A stretch of 64,000 nt of DNA, from assembly GCF_000321225.1 (NCBI RefSeq), contig NW_004450661.1, forward strand, positions 2,037,819 to 2,101,818, read 5' to 3'. A program made the translations under genes and the position numbers. Source of the DNA: Odobenus rosmarus divergens. Its lineage: Eukaryota > Chordata > Mammalia > Carnivora > Odobenidae. The notes beneath the pieces are model-generated. The model was not told the origin of the DNA, did no database searches, and worked only from the letters and a program-made list of their open reading frames with translations. The number at the start of each line of letters is the position of its first letter. Within the stretch, counting starts at the first letter, position 1. Below are positions 1-10,917 of this stretch, in pieces.

Positions 1-48
1 GATGTTGAACCAACCTTGCAGCCCAGGGATAAATCCCACTTGGTCGCT
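1..48 (-). mobile_element. L1 ORF2 fragment, antisense, cut by window edge
   Basis: The first bases match the antisense of the L1 reverse-transcriptase segment around the 'phe-ile-pro-gly' region (ccttgcagcccagggataaa). It ends at about 48 and probably continues left of the window. Confidence 0.6.
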
Positions 49-499
49 CCACAGTAGACTATTATGAGAATGTTGGTGCTTCTAGTCTTGTGCAGTATGT
101 AAACCACACAACCATATGCAATGGCCCTAACTGTAGGAGTCATTTTGCGTGGTTTCGTCTTGTCTGTTTTTGGTCAGCTCCTTCATTAATATGATATTAT
201 AGCTATTCTAAACTTCTGCACCCAATTTTAAAAGCCAACTCAGCTCTCATTTGACCCATATAATCAAAATTATCAACTACCAGCTCCCTCAAATTCCTTC
301 TCTCACTCTATACTCATATCTATACCTGGAGCCATCTTTGTCTCTTTATTCTAGAGTTTTAGAGAAAAAAGTGAGCCTTTTTCATTTCAAGGCTGAGCCC
401 TCCCACTCTGCTCTGGATTCCCCCAGTCAGAGAACTCTGACTTTCCTATCTGTGGTGCTCAGTCTTTTCTCTTGTTTGTTGAACATATGAATATAATTA
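49..499. other. AT-rich intron, no confident call
   Basis: I see no gene here. The later part may be decayed L1 5' region continuous with the next entry. The 79-codon open frame at 251-490 has no recognisable protein content. Confidence 0.4.
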
Positions 500-815
500 T
501 AATAATGGCGTTCATGCCTTGTCTGCTAATTTTATCCTCTGTATCATTTCTGGGTTAGTTTTGATTGATTGGATTTTCTCCTCATTGTGCATCTCATACT
601 TTCTTATTTCTTTGCATGACTGGTAATTTTTTATTTGATGCCAGACATTGTGAATTCACTCCACTGGGTGCTGGATATTTTTGTATTCCTATAAATATTA
701 CCGAGCTTTGTTCTAGGACACCATTACATTACTTAGATATTCTTTGATCTCTTCAGGTTTTGCTTTTAAGATTTGTTAGACCAGACCAGAGCAGTGTTTA
801 TGCTAGGGCTACTTT
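500..815 (-). mobile_element. Ancient L1M-like 5' region, antisense
   Basis: The text around gatgccagacattgtgaa and ggtgctggatatttttgt matches the antisense of a common old mammalian L1 5' region. The copy is heavily mutated. The subfamily is not assigned. Confidence 0.5.
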
Positions 816-816
816 T

Positions 817-833
817 CTCTCTCTCTCTCTCTC
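817..833 (+). repeat. (CT)n microsatellite, short
   Basis: This is a short run of CT dinucleotides between two old L1 pieces. Confidence 0.7.
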
Positions 834-899
834 CACTTTAACATGTATATAAAGCCCTAAATAATGTTACTTAGTTTTGCTTGTTCTTGAGCTTTAGAA

Positions 900-1552
900 A
901 CATAATAAATACACCTTATGCATTCCTCCTGAGTTTTTACTTGATTTTGCCAAACACTATATTTTTAAGATTCAGGCATGTTACTGCAAATAACTGAAGT
1001 TTATTCATTTTACCACCTAATGACATCCCATTAGGTAACTCTACCACAATATCTTTATTTTTCCATTGATGGAGATTTGGGTTGTCTCCAGGTTTTTAGT
1101 CTTAGAAACGATGCTGTTATGAACATTCTTGAACATGTCCCTTAACACATCTTTGCACGAGATTCTAGGGATTCTCAGATTCTAGGAGTAAGACTGCTGG
1201 ATTTTATACTGTCCCATCACATTATTGCCAGTTGATGTTGTAAAACTTAAATTTCGTGACCTACTAAGTAAGAGCATCTTCCTGTAGTTTTATTTCTATT
1301 TCTCTTGTTGCAAATGAGGCAGAGCATCACTTCCTATGTTGTTGACCATTTGTTTCCCCTTCTGCATAATGTCTATTCATGTGTCTTTCCTATTAATTTA
1401 ACTGGGTATTTTACTTTTTTCTTATTGCTTTGCTGAATTTTTAAAAATATACATTCTGGGCACTTATACTTTAATGATTATAAGTTTTAGAAATATCTTC
1501 TCTCAACTAATAAGCTGTCTTTTCATTTTCCTCATGCTGTCTTTGCTGAACA
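900..1552 (-). mobile_element. Ancient L1M 3' part, antisense (piece 1)
   Basis: The antisense motif ccattgatggagatttgggttgtc, followed by a 'flanked by atgctgttatgaacatt' region, matches the end of L1 ORF2. It is interrupted at 1553 by a younger L1 and resumes at 2189, so the pieces at 2189-2934, 3149-3774 and 6142-6395 are probably the same old element. Confidence 0.65.
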
Positions 1553-1564
1553 AAAATTCTTAAT

Positions 1565-2176
1565 TTTAATCCTACAATCCAGCAATCGCACTGCTATTTA
1601 CCCAAAGGACACAAACATAGTGATCCAAAGGGGTACTGCACCCCAGTGTTTATAGCAGCAATGTCCATGATGGAAAGAGCCCAGATGTCCATTGACAGAC
1701 GAATGGATAAAGAAGATGTGGTATATATATACACAATGGAATATTACTCAGCCATCAAAAAATTGAAATCTTACCATTTACAATGATGTGGATGGAACTA
1801 GAGGGTATTATACTAAGTGAAATAAGTCAATCAGAGAAAGAAAATTATCGTATGATTTCACTCATATTTGGAATTTAAGAAACAAAACAGGATCATAGGG
1901 GAAGGAAGGGAAAAATAAAATAAGATGGAATCAGAGAGGGAGGCAAACCCTTTTAAGAGACTCTTAACTATAGGAAACAAACTGAGGGCTGCTGGAGGGG
2001 AGGAGAGTGGAGAGATGGGGTAACTGGGTGGATGGGCTTTAAGGAGGGCACACGATGTAATGAGCACTGGGTATTATATAAGACTGATGAATCACTGAAC
2101 TCTACCTCTGAAACTAATAATATACTATGTTAATTAATTGAAATAAAATAAAATGTAAAAAACAACAAAAACAAAC
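1565..2176 (+). mobile_element. Carnivore L1 3' end, 5'-truncated
   Basis: This is a sense-strand L1 fragment holding the ORF2 C-terminus (the 'subject peptide around IYTMEYYSAI' region in decayed form), the 3' UTR and an A-rich tail. It is flanked by a 12-bp target-site duplication, aaaattcttaat, at 1553-1564 and 2177-2188. It inserted into the ancient antisense L1. Confidence 0.9.
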
Positions 2177-2188
2177 AAAATTCTTAAT

Positions 2189-2934
2189 ATGGTCAAACAC
2201 ATCAAACTCTTATGGTTACCCTTTTTGGTAAGTGCTTTAAGAAACCCTTTGCTATCAAAGGACATAGGGATTTTTCTAGATTCTCTTCTAGAAGTTTTAC
2301 AGTTCTGCCTTTCACATTTAAGTCAACAATTTATCTGGAGTTTACATGTGGTATGAGGAAGAGAACCAATATCATCTTATCCATACAAATAATCAAATAT
2401 CCAAGGGCCACTTATTTCCCCAGTGCATGCAATGGCACCTTTGTTCATTACCAGATTCCCGTATGTGTGGGCCTCCATCTATTTGGTTCCACTAATTTGT
2501 CTTTCCTGTATCAAATGACACTGTCCCAGTCACTATGTTGTTATAAAGAAAGTCTTGAGATCTGTTAGAGGATATCTCCCACTTAATTTTTCTTCTTTTG
2601 TCCCTCCAAATCCTTACACTTTTTATTTCCTTTTTTTCTCTTGTCAGGCTGGTAAGGATTTCCAGGACAATGTTGATTTGATGCTGTGATCGTGAGCATC
2701 ATCGTTGTCTTATTCCTGATTTTAAGGAAAATGCTTCTAAACTATCCCCGTTAGAATGATCATTTTCAGAGGTTTTTAGTAAACATTCTTTGCCAGCTTA
2801 AAGACATTACCATAAATGGGTACTAGCTTCTAATAAATTGCCATTTCTATAACTTTAAGATAATTATATTGGTTATCTCTGTTTATCTGTTCATGTAAAT
2901 AAATCAAATTTATAAATTTTCTAATATTAAACAT
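2189..2934 (-). mobile_element. Ancient L1M ORF2, antisense (piece 2)
   Basis: The antisense RT/C-terminal ORF2 text (around cactaatttgtctttcctg) is recognisable but has many stops. The piece is bounded on the left by the young L1 target duplication and on the right by a SINE target duplication. Confidence 0.65.
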
Positions 2935-2947
2935 CCTATGCATTCTT

Positions 2948-3135
2948 TTTTTTTTTAGACTTTATTTATTTATGAGGGAGAGAGAGAGAGCACGCACAAG
3001 CAGGTGGAGAGCAGAGGGAGAAGCAGGCTCCAGCAGGGAGCCCGATGCGGGACTCCATCCCAAGACCCTGAGATCACGATCCAGGCCGATGGCAGAGGCT
3101 TAACCGACTGAGCCACCCAGGCATCCCATAAACTT
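2948..3135 (-). mobile_element. Can-SINE, antisense
   Basis: A tRNA-Lys-derived SINE lies on the minus strand: poly-T and (attt)n at its left, then GA-rich text, then the complement of the tRNA-like head ending gagccacccaggcatccc. The 13-bp target duplication cctatgcattctt is at 2935-2947 and 3136-3148. Confidence 0.93.
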
Positions 3136-3148
3136 CCTATGCATTCTT

Positions 3149-3774
3149 AAAACAAACCAAATTAGTTATGACATAACTTTCTGTATAGTACAACACTCTG
3201 TTTACTTTGTTTGGTTATGAATTTTGCATCCATAGTCATGAATAAGTTTGACCTGTAATTATCTTTCTGACACCATCCTTGTGTGCTTTGGTACTGTGAA
3301 TTTACAGGCTTTACAGAATGAATTAGGAGTAATCTTCCTTTTTCCATTCTCTGAACAACTTTATATAAGACTATCATGATATCTATCTTGAAAATTTGGT
3401 AGGATTAATCTACAAAATCACCTGGTGTTAATATTTTCTTTATTAGAGGTTTATTAAATACTACTTCAATTATTAATGATTATAAGAGAATTCAAGTTTT
3501 CTATATTTTTTTAATTGGGTCAATTTTAAGTCCCCCCCCAGAATTTCATTATTTTATCCAAGTTTTCAAACATGTTGCTGTATGTCCTTAAGTTTCTCTT
3601 ACTCTTCTCTCAATTTCTGTTAGATCTGTAGACATGCCTTTTTTTTGCTCTTTTGTTTGTGTCTTCTCTGATTTTCTGGATTAATCTCAGCAAAGTTCTG
3701 TCAATTCTGTGTGTCTCTTCAAAGAAACAAATTTTGACACTGATGATTTTGCCTTTGTATTTTTTTTAATATTT
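3149..3774 (-). mobile_element. Ancient L1M ORF2, antisense (piece 3)
   Basis: This continues the antisense ORF2 RT region after the SINE, with typical degraded text such as tctgttagatctgtagac. It is broken at 3775 by the 5'-inverted L1 and continues at 6142. Confidence 0.65.
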
Positions 3775-3786
3775 CTGCTTTCATCT

Positions 3787-5581
3787 TAATTTATTTTTAT
3801 TTTTTTATCATGTTGTTAGTCACCATACAGTACATCATTAGTTCCTGATGTAGTGTTCCATGATTCATTGTTTGCGTATAACACCCAGTGCTCCATGCAA
3901 TACGTGCCCTCCTTAATACCCGTCACCAGGTTAACCCATCCCCTCCCAAACCCTCAGTTTGTTTCCCAGAGTCCATAATCTCTTCTGGTTTGTCTCCCCC
4001 TCTGATTTCCCCCTCTTCATTTTTCCCTTCCTTCTCCTAATGTCCTCCACGCTATTCCTTATGTTCCACAAATAAGTGAAACCATATGATAAATGACTTT
4101 CTCTACTTGAGTTATTTCACTTAGCATAATCTCCTCCAGTTCCATCCATGTTGATGCAAAAGTTGGGTATTCATCCTTTCTGATGGCTGAGTAATATTCC
4201 ATTGTATATATGGACCACATCTTCTTTATCCATTCGTCTGTTGAAGGGCATCTCGGCTCTTTCCACAGTTTGGCTATTGCGGACATTGCTGCTATGAACA
4301 TTGGGGTGCATGTGGCCCTTCTTTTCACTACATCTGTGTCTTTGGGGTAAATGCCCAGTAATGCAATTGCTGGGTCAGAGGGCAGCTCTATTTTTAACTT
4401 TTTGAGGAAACTCCTCACTGTTTTCCAAAGTGGCTGTACAACTTGCATTCCCACCAACAGTGTAAGTGGGTTCCCCTTTCTCCACAACCTCTCCAACATT
4501 TGTTTCTTGCCTTGTCAATTTGTGCCATTCTAACTGGTGTAAGGTGGTATCTCAATGTGGTTTTGATTTGAATTTCTCTGATGGCTAATGATGATGAACA
4601 TTTTTTCATGTGTCTGTTGGCCATTTGTATGTCTTCTTTTGAGATGTGTCTGTTCATGTCTTCTGCCCATTTTTCGACTTGATTATTTGTTTTTTGGGTG
4701 TTGAGTTTGAGAAGTTCTTTATAGATCTTGCATATCAGCCCTTTATCTATAGTGTCATTTGCAAATATCTTCTTCCAATCCACGGGTTTTCTGTTTTGTT
4801 GACTGTTTCCTTTGCTGTACAGAAGTTTTGTATCTTGATGAAGTCCCAAAAGTTCACTTTTGTTTTTGTTTCCCTTGTCTTTGGGGACCTGTCTTGAAAG
4901 AAGTTGCTGTGGCCAATGTCAAAAAGGTTACTGCCTATGTTCTCCTCTAAGATTTTGATGGATTCCTGTTTCACATTGAGGCCTTTCATCCATTTAGAGT
5001 TTATCTTTGTGTATGGTGTAAAAGAATGGTCGAGTTTCATTCTTCTGTATATAGCGTCCAATTTTCCCAGCACCATTTATTGAACAGACTGTCCTTTTTC
5101 CACTGGATATTCTTTCCTGCTTTGTTAAGACTAGTTGACTGTATCGTTGAGGGTCCATATCTGGGTTCTCTATTCTGTTCCATTGATCTATGTGTCTGCC
5201 AGTACCATGCTGTCTTGGTGATCACAGCTTTGTAATATAGCTTGAAATCAGGCAACATGATGTCCCAGCTTTGTTTTTCTTTTTCAACATTTCCTTGGCA
5301 ATTCAGGATCTTTTCTGGTTCCATACAAATTTTAGCGTGGTTTGTTCCAGCACTTCGAAAAATGCCATTGGTTATTTTGATCAGGATGGCGTTGAAAGTA
5401 TAGATTGCTCTGGGCAGCAGAGCCATTTTAACAATGTTTATTCTTCCAATCCATGAGTATGGAATGTTTTTCTATCTTTTTGTGTCTTCTTCAATTTCTT
5501 TCATAAGTATTCTGTAGTTTCTAGAGTATAGATCTTCACCTCTTTGGTTAGGTTTATTCCAAGGTATCTTATGGTTTTTGG
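3787..5581 (-). mobile_element. Carnivore L1, 3' part of a 5'-inverted copy
   Basis: On the minus strand this runs from mid ORF2 (about the KYLGINLTK-type region) through the ORF2 C-terminus and the carnivore 3' UTR to a poly-A tail, seen as poly-T at about 3787-3808. Decayed open frames at 4059-5426 carry recognisable ORF2 C-terminal peptides such as YTMEYYSAIRKDEYPTF. It joins an oppositely oriented ORF2 endonuclease segment at 5582. The target duplication ctgctttcatct (3775-3786) pairs with ctgcattcatct (6130-6141), one mismatch. Confidence 0.9.
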
Positions 5582-6129
5582 CACCAGACTGAAAGTGAAG
5601 GGCTGGAGAACCATTTCTCATGCCAACAGACCTCAAAAGAAAGCTGGGGTAGCAATTCTCATGTCAGACAAATTATATTTTAAGCTAAAAACTATAGTTA
5701 GAGATATAAAAGAACACTATATTATTCTTAAAGGGTCTATCCAACAAGAGGATCTAACAATTGTAAATATCTATGCCCCCAACACGGGAACAGCCAACTA
5801 CATAAGCCAACTGTTAACCAAAATAAAGAGACATATTGATAATATGTTAATAGTAAGAGACCTGAACACTCCACTCTCAGCAATAGACAGATCATCTAAG
5901 CAGAAAATCAACAAAGAAACAAGAGTTTTGAATGATACACTGGACCAGAGTGAGGTCCACAGATATATACAGAACATTCCACCCTAAAACAACAGAATAT
6001 TCATTCTTCTCAAGTGCACGTGGAACTTTTTCCAGAATAGACCACACACTGGGTCACGAATCAGGTCTCAACCAATACCAAAAGATTGAGATTATTCCCT
6101 GCATATTCTCATACCACAATGCTTTGAAA
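5582..6129 (+). mobile_element. L1 ORF2 endonuclease segment, inverted 5' part
   Basis: The open frame at 5544-5987 carries L1 ORF2 endonuclease-domain peptides (QKKAGVAILMSDK, TIVNIYAPNTG, DLNTPLSAIDRSSKQK); the alignment to L1 begins at about 5582. It is on the plus strand, opposite to the adjoining 3' part, and ends exactly at the right-hand target duplication. This is the arrangement made by twin-primed L1 insertion. It is a dead fragment. Confidence 0.85.
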
Positions 6130-6141
6130 CTGCATTCATCT

Positions 6142-6395
6142 GTATTATCTTCCTTCTATATTTTAAAGATTTATTCAGTTGTTTTTTACTATCTTGAGAT
6201 CTTACCTTATTATTTTTTAATCTTTCCTATTTACTAATACAACCATTTAATATTTTAAATTGCCAGCTAAGCAATATCTTAGCATCATCCTACAAGTTTT
6301 GATATATAGTATTTTTATCATCTAATAGGCCTAAATATTTTCTGATCTATGACCCATAAGTTATTCAGAATATTGTGTACTTGAAACTGCTCACA
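6142..6395 (-). mobile_element. Ancient L1M ORF2, antisense (piece 4)
   Basis: Text such as acaagttttgatatatagtat and gacccataagttattcagaa is antisense ORF2 continuing directly from the piece ending at 3774. This supports the nested-insertion reading. Confidence 0.65.
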
Positions 6396-7104
6396 CCACC
6401 TCAAGTGAGCAATTATTAAATTTTTAGGAATTTTGAGAACTAGTTCTTAAACACAACTATTATTAAAAATAAAATTATACAAACTTAAAATTAAATGAAT
6501 TCTATTAAAAGCAAATACTCAAAACACATTACTGTCTATTTTATTCTACTTTACTATTGTCCATGCTCTCAAGGTCATTTACTTTTATTGTGTCAGGATG
6601 GTGAAAATATTATATAATGATATGCTACTGTGCATCTCTTCCAAGTGACATTCAGTGACCTCATGTTGGTAGCCTGAAATTGGCTATGGAGGAAGTATTT
6701 GTACCATAGAAATTTGTAAGCTCTACAAATCAGGATATTTTTCTTCTGGAGAGCAAGCTGCTAAATATTTATATATTTTACATTTATTTTCTAGTATATA
6801 ATATTTTATCACTTAAAGGAGTTTAAAAATGCTATATGCTGAGGGAAATGGTGGGTTTAGTGTCCATCCAATCCATGATTGGGCCATTAACAAATAGATG
6901 TGATAAGAAGCATATGGTTGTTCAACTTCAGAGTCAAGGGAATGTACAGAAAAGACCCACTGGACCTTAAAAATCCACTCAGGTGCAAATGCCTGTGACC
7001 TTATGTAGGCATTCTATTTATATTCTATTGGTTCATGCTCCCTACCCAACTACCAAAGCAGGGGGTTTTTTCCTTCTATTTTTCCAAAACACCACCCACC
7101 AAGT
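6396..7104. other. Unique AT-rich intron
   Basis: No gene is seen. The stretch at about 6590-6740 has the look of an old DNA-transposon fossil, but I cannot name it. Confidence 0.4.
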
Positions 7105-7210
7105 TCTAATAATAACATCATATATTTGAATAGTGCTTGATGGATTACAAAGCATTTTTATATACAGTATCTCTTAATACTAGCAATGAGCCCATGAGGT
7201 AGTAGGTATC
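7105..7210 (+). mobile_element. MIR fragment
   Basis: The text tggattacaaagcatttttatata...gagcccatgaggtagtag follows the MIR core ('small-peak then cccatgaggtaggta') in sense. It is diverged and short. Confidence 0.5.
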
Positions 7211-7949
7211 ATCCAGAAGACTGTCTCTCATTTTGGTGTCTGAGATGTACAGACCAGCTTGTGTTTCCTTGCTGCTTCTGTCAATTTAGATTCCAATTCT
7301 GTCTGGCTCCACCTTTGTAATTTCAGACTAAGGAGTTGTGATCTTTTTGTCGGTCCTCATTTGGAAAACCCTCCATCTCTTTAATGATTTTCAGCTGCCC
7401 TACATTTACTTTCTTAAAAGACTTATTTATACACTGGGTGAAAAGATTAAAAAAAAACCCTGCTTTTAACAAGAAAGCTGTCAAAACTGGCAAGCTAGTT
7501 TGTTTTCTGATGAAGACAGTCATTGTCAGAGTCAGTAGAATGAGAAATTGATTTTTAAAATTCTTTTCTCACTGCGGTAGAATATTATCATTAGGGCAAC
7601 AATCATTTCAGTTGCAGAACACCACGAAATTGGGTCTGCTTCATTGGGGAAGGTCTGTATCTGCTGGGCAAGTGCATTAAAGTCAGAGAGAGGCTGACGT
7701 GCATTCATAGCAGTGAAGAGTCTGGGTGGTTCTTTAAGCAAAGGAAAATTTCACCCTAAAATCTTCAGGAAGAACTCTGTAACAAATCCTTTCTACAATC
7801 TTGCTATGACTTGAGTTTTGTCTCATCTCTTTCCTTCTGGTCACTGCCAAAGGTCTCCTAAGAACAGCTACACCATCTGTCTGCCTCCTATCTGCTTAGT
7901 GCTCTACCCCTTCACACCAGGCACCCATCATCGATGGCATGTGCTCTCA
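7211..7949. other. Unique intron
   Basis: No gene or named repeat is seen. The 66- and 69-codon minus-strand frames here look like chance. Confidence 0.4.
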
Positions 7950-8530
7950 CATGTCACAGGGATGCCCAAACATCAAGTTTCATGACTTCCTCTAGCTCTA
8001 GCACCCACATGCATATGCATATGGTCTCCACCTCTATCCTTAGTCCAACCTCTCTCCAAACTTCTATATACCCGTTTCATTCTGACCTTTGCACATCTCA
8101 ACCTGGAAATCACAGTGGCACTTCAAACTCCACATCCAAAAGGGAAATAGTATTAAGTGAATACCTTTATTTCAGGTGCATGCTCAGTAACATAACAAAA
8201 AATGGGATTGCTGCCTCTGCCTGTGGCCCCTAGACCTATTTTCTTTTTCTATTAATGGGATCATCATCTTCTGAGAAAGACAGAAATTCACGGGCCACAG
8301 AAACTCTTTTTTCTCCCAACACCATATCCAAACCAACCACCAAATCATGCCAACTGAATCTATAAAACAAAACTCCTATCCATCCATCCATCTCTTCTTT
8401 TCTATTCAAATTTAAATCCCTCCAATATCGCTTGTCACTACTTTTTTTCCTCCTGGTGCCATATCTGTCTTATTTTGACAATTTTATAGCAGGAGTGATG
8501 GAATTTTTAAAAAGGTAAAAAGAGTCAACT
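7950..8530 (+). mobile_element. L2 (CR1-like LINE) ORF remnant
   Basis: Sense text that parallels the L2 reverse-transcriptase C-terminal region: Pro/Ser-rich codons and 'aactccacatccaaaa', then 'catgccaactgaatct...atccatccat' and 'gagtgatggaatttttaaaa'. It is old and full of gaps. Confidence 0.55.
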
Positions 8531-8678
8531 ACACACAGTTAACACTCCCTTCCAGCATGGGCCCAGTATACACAATTTTATACAATTTAATTATAGCAAA
8601 CATATAATTTTAAGGACTGTTTTCTTTGATTATGAGAATACTATACATATCAGTTCATGTCAGTCAAAGCTGATTTTA

Positions 8679-8889
8679 TTTATTTATTTTAAGATTTTAT
8701 TTATTTATTTTGCAGAGAGAGAGAGATAGTGAGAGATAGTGAGAGCAGGAACACAAGCAGGGGGAGTGGGAGAGGGAGAGGCAGGCTTCCCGCCGAGCAG
8801 GGAGCCTGATGCGGGGCTTGATCCCAGGACCCTGGGATCATGACCTAAGCTGAAGGCAGACGCTTAACAACCGAGCCACCCAGACGCCC
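8679..8889 (-). mobile_element. Can-SINE, antisense
   Basis: Minus-strand SINE with a doubled (tttat)n tail on its left and the tRNA-like head at its right (gagccacccagacgccc). The target duplication agtcaaagctgatttta (8662-8678) pairs with agtcatagctgatttta (8890-8906), one mismatch in 17. Confidence 0.92.
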
Positions 8890-9159
8890 AGTCATAGCTG
8901 ATTTTAAATGAAAACATATTTCATGTAAATGATGTATCAACCATTTCACTATTATGAGACTAATGGGTTGTCTCCAGCATTACATCTTTAGAGAGAATGC
9001 TGCAAGGAAGATTCCATGCACATGAGATTTTTTTTCTTCCTTTGAATTATTTCCAAATAAACATTTTTAAGAGGGAGGGAAATCCAAACATTTACATTAT
9101 TCTATTTTTTCATACCACCTATTGCTGCATTATTTTCCTAAAGGTTCATAACAATTTTT

Positions 9160-9339
9160 TTTTAAAGATTTTATTTATTTATTTGAGAGAGAGAGAGAGC
9201 ACGAGAGGGAAGAGGGTCAGAGGGAGAAGCAGACTCCCTGCCGAGCAGGGAGCCCGATGCGGGACTCGATCCCAGGACTCCAGGATCATGACCTGAGCCG
9301 AAGGCAGTTGCTTAACCAACTGAGCCACCCAGGCGCCCC
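9160..9339 (-). mobile_element. Can-SINE, antisense
   Basis: Minus-strand, full-length SINE with head ending ccacccaggcgcccc. The 14-bp target duplication tcataacaattttt is perfect at 9146-9159 and 9340-9353. The chance frame 8997-9296 reads through it. Confidence 0.94.
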
Positions 9340-9353
9340 TCATAACAATTTTT

Positions 9354-9688
9354 GAAGCATGAGTTTGTTGGTCTCACCACACTCTCCCAAGAAATCAGCA
9401 CCGTTTGGAGTTAAGTGTGCAGTTCAATGATTACTAGTACATTTGTAAGGCTGTGCAACCATCACCACAATCCAGCATTAGTACATTTCCAATAGCTTCC
9501 AAAAATATATTCACTCACCAGTTGGGACATCTGGGTGGTTTCCAAGTTTTCAGTTATTACGAAATATGCTACTGTGAACACCTGCACACGTGTCTTTGTG
9601 TGGACATACACTTTCACATACCATAGATAGATACCTAGAGTGAAATTTCTCAGCTGTATGGGAAATATATGTTTAACTTTTTAGAAAT
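9354..9688 (-). mobile_element. Ancient L1M 3' end, antisense
   Basis: The text ggctgtgcaaccatcaccacaat is the antisense of a common L1M 3' UTR. It begins a long antisense L1 that continues, interrupted, to about 13.9 kb. Confidence 0.65.
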
Positions 9689-9700
9689 TGCCCAACTAAT

Positions 9701-9922
9701 TTTTTTAAAGATGTATTTATTTATTTATTTATTTATTTATTATTTCAGAGAGAGAGAGAACACACGGGGGAGTGGCGAAGGGAGAGGAGAGGGAGAGAGA
9801 GAATCTCAAGCAGACTCTCGGCTGAGCGCAGAGCCTGACATGGACTTTGATTCCACAACCCTGAAACCATGATCTGAGCCAAAACCAAGAGTCGCACACT
9901 CTACTGACTAAGCAGGCACCCC
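9701..9922 (-). mobile_element. Older Can-SINE, antisense
   Basis: Minus-strand SINE with a long (attt)n tail and a head of the older 'aaaccaagagtcgcacactc' type. An imperfect target duplication, tgcccaactaat (9689-9700) and tgccgaactatt (9923-9934), flanks it. Confidence 0.85.
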
Positions 9923-9934
9923 TGCCGAACTATT

Positions 9935-10239
9935 TTCTAAAATGGCTCCAGCATTTTATATTCCTTACCAGCAATGTATGAGAGTTCCAGTTTCATCACA
10001 CTGTCATCAATATTTGATACTGTCTTTTTTATTATGATGGGTAAATAGACATATCTCACTTTGGTTTTAATATATATTTCCATAATGATTAATGATGTTA
10101 AGAATCTTTAACCAAATGCAAAAAAAAATTAAAATTAAAAAAAACAAATTAAAAACAGGACCCAAAAAAAAGGATCTTTAGTCATACTTAACAGCCATTG
10201 GTAGTGGTGAAAAGTGTATTTAAATCTTTTGCCCATTTT
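9935..10239 (-). mobile_element. Ancient L1M ORF2 C-terminus, antisense
   Basis: Degraded antisense ORF2 text (ttgagagttccagtttcatc type) ends in tcttttgcccatttt at 10225-10239, where a foreign insert begins. Confidence 0.6.
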
Positions 10240-10902
10240 GGGGGGTGAAGCTTTAAGCAACACAGATTTATTCTTTTACACTCTGGAGGTCAGAAGCTTG
10301 AAATCAGTCTCCCTGCTCTACAGTCTAGGTGATGGCAGGGCTTGTTCCTTCTGGAGGCTCCAGGGGAGAATCTGATCCCTTGATCTTTCAGCTTCTAGTG
10401 GTCACCCCATTCCTTGGTCACGGCTCCTCCTTTCATTTCACATCACAGCACTCCAGTCCCTGCTTCTGTCATCACCGTGCTTTCTCCCCTTCTGTCATCC
10501 CATCTCCCTCTGCCTCCTCTTATAAGGGCGAGCGTGATCACATTTAGGGACTCCCTGGACAATCCAGGATAATTCCGGCATCTCGATATCTTTAATTCCA
10601 TCATATCTGCAAAGCTCCTTTTGCTACATAAGGCCACATTCATAGTTTCCAGGTATTAGGACGGGGATATCTTTGGGGCCATTATTCAGCTGACCACATA
10701 GGTCAAGTGTTGGCACATAGTTAGCACTCAGTAAACAGCAACTCTTACTACTTTGCCTCTGTCTTCTAGGCTGGGGCTGGATGCTCTTCTTTAAGGGGAG
10801 AAGGGTAGGTATAAAATGTGATCTGGAAGAGGTCACCTCCACAACCTGGGGATTTCAGGCAGGGTTTCCAAGGTGGAGAGGTTCTCTAGGACCTGAGGAG
10901 GT
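10240..10902 (-). mobile_element. Chimeric insert: MaLR-type LTR piece plus other sequence
   Basis: A 663-bp block interrupts the antisense L1 and is flanked by a perfect 15-bp direct repeat, tcttttgcccatttt (10225-10239 and 10903-10917). Its left two-thirds (about 10245-10700) read as the antisense of an old MaLR-like LTR (ctctggaggtcagaagc, catatctgcaaagctcc, gaccacataggtc). The right part (about 10700-10902) holds a MIR-tail-like piece and text I do not recognise. No poly-A tail is visible at either side. The LTR family name is from memory. Confidence 0.6.
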
Positions 10903-10917
10903 TCTTTTGCCCATTTT

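Noticed and set aside
5544..5987. 147-codon frame as a functional endonuclease gene
   Set aside because: It is an inverted, truncated L1 ORF2 fragment with no start of its own and no downstream RT in frame.
6590..6740. Possible DNA-transposon (MER-type) fossil
   Set aside because: The resemblance is vague and I could not match terminal inverted repeats or a target duplication.
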